Below are positions 5,569 to 9,160 of a stretch of 9,160 nt of DNA, piece by piece. The notes under the pieces were generated by a model, which worked only from the letters and a program-made list of their open reading frames with translations, was not told where the DNA came from and did not search any database. The number at the start of each line of letters is the position of its first letter. Position 1 is the stretch's first letter. Both the position numbers and the translations under genes were made by a program. Source of the stretch: Bacteroidales bacterium (GTDB taxonomy: Bacteria; Bacteroidota; Bacteroidia; Bacteroidales; JAADGE01); the NCBI GenBank assembly GCA_029932445.1, contig JAOZQB010000118.1:1-9160 (forward strand), given 5' to 3'.

Positions 5569-8187
5569 ATGACTTCAAGTGAAATAAGACAATCGTTTTT
5601 GGATTTTTTTAAATCAAAACAACATAAAATTGTTCCTTCGGCACCGATGGTAATGAAAGATGACCCTACATTAATGTTTACTAATGCGGGAATGAACCAA
5701 TTTAAAGAAATATTTTTGGGAGAAGCAGAAATAAAGGGAAAGCGTATAGCTGATACTCAAAAATGTTTGCGTGTTTCCGGAAAACATAATGATTTGGAAG
5801 AAGTGGGGCACGATACCTACCATCATACCATGTTTGAGATGCTTGGAAATTGGTCTTTCGGCGATTATTTTAAAAAAGAAGCCATTGAATGGGCATGGGA
5901 GTATCTTACCGATGTTCTTAAAATTAATAAAGAAAATTTATATGCAACAGTTTTTGAAGGTTCAAAAGAAGACGGTACAGAAGCTGATGCTGAAGCAAAA
6001 TCTTTTTGGAAAAAATATCTTCCGGAAAATCAAATTTTATACGGGAATAAAAAAGATAATTTTTGGGAAATGGGTGCAAGCGGTCCGTGCGGTCCGTGTT
6101 CAGAAATTCATATTGATTTAAGAGATGAAAAAGAAAAAGCTAAAATACCGGGAAGAGAATTGGTAAATAAAGATCATCCGTTAGTTATAGAAATTTGGAA
6201 CTTGGTTTTTATTCAATATAACCGAAAAAGTAACGGTAAATTAGAAAATTTGCCTGCAAAACATGTTGATACAGGAATGGGTTTTGAGCGTTTGTGCATG
6301 GTTGTGCAAGGTAAAAAATCTAATTATGATACCGACATTTTTCAAATACTTATAACTAAAATTGAAGAAATTTCCGGTAAAAAATACGGTATTAATAATG
6401 AACTGAATATTGCAATGCGTGTAATTGCCGACCATTTACGTGCTGTTGCATTTTCAATTACCGACGGGCAACTGCCTTCAAATACCGGTGCCGGTTATGT
6501 TATTCGCAGAATTTTACGAAGAGCCGTTCGATACGGATATTCTTTTCTTGATATAAAAAATCCTTTCATATACCAACTTGTTGATACTTTGGCAGAAATA
6601 ATGGGACAAGCATTTCCTGAACTTTTAAAACAAAAAGAAATTATTATTCAGGTAATAAAAGAAGAAGAAATTTCTTTTTTAAGAACACTGGAAACCGGTA
6701 TTCGCATGTTAGACGGAATTATTGCCGAAACTAAAAAGAATAATTATAAAGTCGTTAACGGAAGAGATGTTTTTACATTATTTGATTCTTACGGGTTCCC
6801 ATATGGTTTAACGGAACTTATTTTACGTGAAAACGGTTTAATTATCAGTAAGAAAGATTTTGACGAAGCTATGGCAGAGCAAAAAAATCGTTCAAAAGCT
6901 GATGCATCAGGTGAAAAAGGTGACTGGATAACTGTTTCCGAAGATGATATTGAAGAATTTATAGGTTATGATCATTTAGAAACGGAACTTAAAATTACGC
7001 GTTACAGAAAAGTTACGGAAAAAAATAAAGATTTGTATCATTTGGTTTTTAATTACACTCCATTTTATGCAGAAAGCGGCGGTCAAGTGGGAGATAAGGG
7101 TTACATTGAAGCAAACGGTAAGAAAACATATATTGTTGATACGCAGAAGGAACTCGGCGTAATTATTCATTATTCAGAAAGTTTACCGGAAGATTTACAC
7201 GCAGATTTTTATGCTGTTGTTGATCGAGTAAAACGTGAATTAACAACTGCAAATCATTCGGCAACGCATCTTATGCACAAAGCGTTAAGAGATATTTTGG
7301 GAGCTCATGTTGAACAAAAAGGGTCTTTAGTAGATGAGAAACGATTACGATTTGATTTTTCTCATTTTAAAAAGATGAGTGATGAAGAAATTGAAAAAGT
7401 TGAACGAACCGTAAATGCGTGTATTCGTGAAAATATTACTTTGGAAGAAAAAAGAGACGTGCCGATGCCGGAAGCAAAAAAAATGGGCGCAACAGCACTT
7501 TTCGGAGAAAAATACGGTGATTTAGTCAGAATTATTAAATTCGGAGAATCGATAGAACTATGCGGCGGGAATCATGTTTCGGCAACCGGGAAAATAGGGT
7601 TTTTTAAAATCGTTTCGGAAAGTGCCGTTGCTGCCGGAATAAGAAGAATTGAAGCCATCACTTCCCTTGAAGCCGAAAATTATATTTTCAATGAATTAAA
7701 AGCATTTAAAGAAGTTAAATCTGTTATAAAAAGTTCGAAAAATATTAAAGAAAGTATCGAAAAAGTTTTGACTGAGAATAAAAAATTCAAATCATTACTT
7801 GAAAAATTTGAAAAAGAAAAAACAAAACATTTAAAACAAAATTTAAAAAATAAAATACAAGAAATAAACGGTATAAATGTTATTGCCGAAAAAATTGAAG
7901 GAGCAAATGCACAACAATTAAAGGATATCGCATTTCAATTGAAAGGTGAAATTGTGGATTTATTTTTCGCAGCAGGCATTGAAAATAACGGAAAAGCAAA
8001 TTTAGCTGTTATGATTTCCGATAATTTAATTAAAAATAAAGGTCTTAATGCCGGACAAATAATTCGAGAGATTTCAAAAGAAATTAAGGGCGGCGGCGGC
8101 GGACCTGCTCATTTTGCAAGTGCCGGCGGTACGGATGCTTCCGGAATTGAACGGGCATTGGAAAAAGCAACGGAATTTATAAAATAA
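5569..8187 (+). CDS. alaS: Alanine--tRNA ligase (alanyl-tRNA synthetase)
   Basis: AlaRS activates alanine with ATP and charges tRNA-Ala in the cytoplasm, and it hydrolyses mischarged Ser- or Gly-tRNA-Ala. The 872 residues match the bacterial length (about 875), and all domains appear in order. The class II aminoacylation core includes TLMFTNAGMNQFK (34-46), CLRVSGKHNDLEEVG (66-80), HHTMFEMLGNWSFGDYF (85-101) and the GASGPCGPCSEIH segment. The tRNA-recognition region contains GYVIRRILRRAVRYGY. The editing domain has its zinc ligands in HSATH (His563, His567) and CGGNH (Cys665, His669). A lysine-rich coiled-coil linker spans about 735-790. The C-Ala domain ends with the glycine run at 841-845 followed by PAHFASAGG. 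Nothing is missing. The ATG at 5569 gives the usual MTSSEIRQSFLDFF start. There is no strong Shine-Dalgarno, as is usual in this phylum. The next gene follows after 32 nt and may be co-transcribed. Confidence 0.98.
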   Translation: MTSSEIRQSFLDFFKSKQHKIVPSAPMVMKDDPTLMFTNAGMNQFKEIFLGEAEIKGKRIADTQKCLRVSGKHNDLEEVGHDTYHHTMFEMLGNWSFGDYFKKEAIEWAWEYLTDVLKINKENLYATVFEGSKEDGTEADAEAKSFWKKYLPENQILYGNKKDNFWEMGASGPCGPCSEIHIDLRDEKEKAKIPGRELVNKDHPLVIEIWNLVFIQYNRKSNGKLENLPAKHVDTGMGFERLCMVVQGKKSNYDTDIFQILITKIEEISGKKYGINNELNIAMRVIADHLRAVAFSITDGQLPSNTGAGYVIRRILRRAVRYGYSFLDIKNPFIYQLVDTLAEIMGQAFPELLKQKEIIIQVIKEEEISFLRTLETGIRMLDGIIAETKKNNYKVVNGRDVFTLFDSYGFPYGLTELILRENGLIISKKDFDEAMAEQKNRSKADASGEKGDWITVSEDDIEEFIGYDHLETELKITRYRKVTEKNKDLYHLVFNYTPFYAESGGQVGDKGYIEANGKKTYIVDTQKELGVIIHYSESLPEDLHADFYAVVDRVKRELTTANHSATHLMHKALRDILGAHVEQKGSLVDEKRLRFDFSHFKKMSDEEIEKVERTVNACIRENITLEEKRDVPMPEAKKMGATALFGEKYGDLVRIIKFGESIELCGGNHVSATGKIGFFKIVSESAVAAGIRRIEAITSLEAENYIFNELKAFKEVKSVIKSSKNIKESIEKVLTENKKFKSLLEKFEKEKTKHLKQNLKNKIQEINGINVIAEKIEGANAQQLKDIAFQLKGEIVDLFFAAGIENNGKANLAVMISDNLIKNKGLNAGQIIREISKEIKGGGGGPAHFASAGGTDASGIERALEKATEFIK

Positions 8188-8219
8188 AGTAATATTAAAA
8201 ATATTTAAACTATTGAGGT

Positions 8220-8624
8220 ATGAAAAAATCGATTCTTATATTTATTTTGAGTTTAACAAGTTTCAATGTATTTTCTCAAGGATATATAAAAGTGTATTCG
8301 GATTTAGAAGAAGAAACGTCTCAATTTATTGTGTATTTGAATGAAGAAGCACAAGATGCTTATCCTTCTGATGAAACAGAAATTGAAGGATTATTACCGG
8401 GAAAATATACATTGCAGGTAAGTTTTGATTCCGATACCATTGCGGATTGGACTAAAACTTTTAAATTGAAAAAAAATGAACATCTGGTTTTTCGGGTTGA
8501 AAAAATGAAACAATTCTCAAAAGATGCTGGTAAATTAGGTCGTAATATAAAAAAAGATGCCGAAGGTGACAACGGCTTAGTACAATATTACAGATTGGTT
8601 CAAGTGAGAGAAGAGGATAAATAG
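8220..8624 (+). CDS. Small secreted protein of unknown function, Ig-like/PEGA-like fold suspected
   Basis: The 134-residue product has a clear Sec signal peptide (MKKSILIFILSLTSFNVFSQ, cleavage near residue 20), so it should be periplasmic or secreted. No lipobox cysteine is present, and there are no cysteines at all. The mature part reads GYIKVYSDLEEETSQFIVYL, then EIEGLLPGKYTLQVSF and KTFKLKKNEHLVFRVEKM. The pattern is beta-rich, with a short GLLPGKYTLQV turn-strand typical of PEGA or Ig-like surface domains. It resembles the N-terminal region of Bacteroidota proteins that carry a C-terminal DUF4476 domain, but that domain is absent here. The protein ends in a charged tail (about 100-134). 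GAGG at 8215-8218 sits too close to the ATG to act as a normal Shine-Dalgarno. It lies 32 nt after alaS on the same strand. I do not assign a function. Confidence 0.82.
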   Translation: MKKSILIFILSLTSFNVFSQGYIKVYSDLEEETSQFIVYLNEEAQDAYPSDETEIEGLLPGKYTLQVSFDSDTIADWTKTFKLKKNEHLVFRVEKMKQFSKDAGKLGRNIKKDAEGDNGLVQYYRLVQVREEDK

Positions 8625-8648
8625 TATTATTATTTAAATACGTGTTTT

Positions 8649-8679
8649 AAAAAACCGGCTGTCGCAAAGCATTTTTTTT
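8649..8679 (+). terminator. Weak intrinsic terminator candidate after the alaS-secreted protein pair
   Basis: An A6 tract (8649-8654) can pair with the T8 tract (8672-8679), enclosing GCT (8658-8660) and AGC (8668-8670) with a 7-nt loop. The stem is short and interrupted, but the T8 run 48 nt after the stop codon makes termination possible. It overlaps the left inverted repeat at 8655-8666, so the T-run may have another origin. Confidence 0.3.
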
Positions 8680-8725
8680 AACAGGAAAAATATAAGCCGA
8701 TTAAGCTAAATTATTAATAAATACA

Positions 8726-8757
8726 TTGAATTAGGCTTTTATACAATAATAGTTTTG
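8726..8757 (+). promoter_or_regulatory. Candidate Bacteroidota promoter for an intergenic small RNA
   Basis: TTG at 8726-8728 and TAGTTTTG at 8750-8757 match the -33 (TTG) and -7 (TAnnTTTG) elements with 21 nt between them, within the usual range. Transcription would start near 8762. No open reading frame follows. Two stem-loops and a terminator do. Confidence 0.5.
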
Positions 8758-8761
8758 TTTG

Positions 8762-8880
8762 TAAAAACAATGAATTCAAAATTCAGATATTAAGCTTATA
8801 GTAATTCGCATTTATTTACTATTAAGCTTAACCAAAATTATAAGGTTTTACCCGTAAAAAAACCTTATTTTTTTATTTTT
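8762..8880 (+). ncRNA. Candidate small RNA of about 115-120 nt
   Basis: From the predicted start near 8762 the transcript would contain three structures. A perfect 6-bp hairpin is formed by TGAATT (8771-8776) and AATTCA (8780-8785). A longer stem of TAAGCTTATAGTAA (8791-8804) pairs with TTACTATTAAGCTTA (8816-8830) with a single bulge. An intrinsic terminator (8840-8880) follows. An own promoter, structured body and terminator in an intergenic region between a + strand and a - strand gene fit a trans-acting or regulatory small RNA. It does not match a family I recognise. The alternative is folded ends of a mobile-element remnant or the 3' untranslated region of the upstream operon. Confidence 0.45.
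8840..8880 (+). terminator. Strong intrinsic terminator
   Basis: ATAAGGTTTT (8840-8849) pairs perfectly with AAAACCTTAT (8859-8868), closing on a short loop with ACCCG. It is followed by a T-rich run to 8880 (TTTTTTATTTTT). The tail is on the right side, so it acts on + strand transcripts. It lies 216 nt after the nearest + strand stop codon, which points to a separate transcript or a long 3' untranslated region. Confidence 0.8.
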
Positions 8881-8993
8881 AACATTAGTAGAAATTATAA
8901 AACTACACTATTTCAACCTTATTAAAACTTAATATTCTTTAAAATCCTAATTCAGTAAATACAATTGTTATGCGACTTTCCGGATTTGTTCTT

Positions 8994-9160
8994 TTATTCC
9001 GGTTTCCACTCACGATATTTTATTTCTTCCGGAAATGCCTCAGGTTTAAAAACGGAAGATTTATAAAATAAACGAATACATTCTTCAATGCCTTCGGTAA
9101 CACCGGGGTGGGGATGAACGGTTTTAAAAACTTCATCCAATCCGTTTTCTTCATCAATAA
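8994..9160 (-). CDS. C-terminus of a pyridine nucleotide-disulfide oxidoreductase (dihydrolipoamide dehydrogenase-like), 5' partial
   Basis: Translation of the - strand from the window edge gives 54 residues ending in TAA at 8994-8996. The segment VHPHPGVTEGIEECIRLF contains H-P-H-P-G-V-T-E, matching the HxHPxxxE active-site motif of the dimerisation domain of dihydrolipoamide dehydrogenase and relatives. There the His-Glu pair acts as base at the partner subunit's disulfide. The tail after it (YKSSVFKPEAFPEEIKYREW) is longer than in classical Lpd and ends WKPE. Members are FAD-dependent homodimers. Lpd itself reoxidises the lipoyl groups of 2-oxoacid dehydrogenases or the glycine cleavage system. 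Because the FAD-binding and CxxxxC regions lie outside the window, Lpd cannot be separated from other family members (mercuric-reductase-like, transhydrogenase-like). The gene converges with alaS and the candidate small RNA. Confidence 0.75.
   Translation of the reverse strand, partial: IDEENGLDEVFKTVHPHPGVTEGIEECIRLFYKSSVFKPEAFPEEIKYREWKPE

Larger units (their letters stand above)
8655..8983. repeat. 329-bp stretch bounded by imperfect terminal inverted repeats
   Basis: CCGGCTGTCGCA (8655-8666) and the reverse complement of TGCGACTTTCCGG (8971-8983), which is CCGGAAAGTCGCA, share CCGG and GTCGCA with a 2-3 nt difference between. The interior is AT-rich and non-coding, has several hairpins, and encloses the candidate small RNA. 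Short non-coding DNA between such ends could be a miniature or decayed insertion element, but no transposase remnant or clear target-site duplication is visible. Confidence 0.25.

Noticed and set aside
5771..7170. Open frames in other frames within alaS (5771-6121, 6241-6435, 6976-7170)
   Set aside because: alaS is intact with all domains, so these are frame shadows.

Overview
The window comes from an AT-rich member of the Bacteroidota, most likely Bacteroidales-like. The signs are a long type III glutamine synthetase, a type IX secretion (T9SS) C-terminal sorting tail, signal peptides ending in a Ser-Gln pattern, matches to the Bacteroidota -7 promoter box TAnnTTTG, and a lack of strong Shine-Dalgarno sequences.

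Left part (1-3688): the end of a probable membrane protein, panB (first step of pantothenate synthesis) and a hotdog-fold acyl-CoA thioesterase form a tight + strand run. It ends at a bidirectional terminator (1465-1492) that also serves the convergent glnN. The glnN upstream region carries a TAnnTTTG box on the - strand and, next to it, a perfect 16-bp inverted repeat with a 3-nt spacer, a good operator candidate.

Middle part (3689-5568): this is accessory-looking DNA. A secreted T9SS cargo protein of unknown function (3960-4892) is followed by a ~140-nt imperfect palindrome. The gene plus palindrome are bracketed by two exact 14-bp copies of AACCGTTAAAAACA (3898-3911 and 5067-5080), an integron-cassette-like layout. 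The second copy runs straight into the decayed remnant of a leucine-rich-repeat secreted protein, which has a lost start, a frameshift and several in-frame TGA codons. A short leader with two similar small hairpins then precedes alaS.

Right part (5569-9160): an intact alanyl-tRNA synthetase gene (alaS) is followed by a small secreted protein. The gene-poor stretch 8625-8993 contains a candidate small RNA: a -33/-7 promoter (8726-8757), two stem-loops and a strong intrinsic terminator ending near 8880. This unit lies between two imperfect inverted repeats (8655-8666 and 8971-8983). The window ends inside a - strand gene whose C-terminus carries the active-site motif of the dihydrolipoamide dehydrogenase family.

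The housekeeping genes look intact and ordinary. The most unusual material is the cassette-like unit with its neighbouring pseudogene, the glnN operator-like dyad and the candidate small RNA. No integrase, transposase, tRNA, rRNA or CRISPR array is visible.
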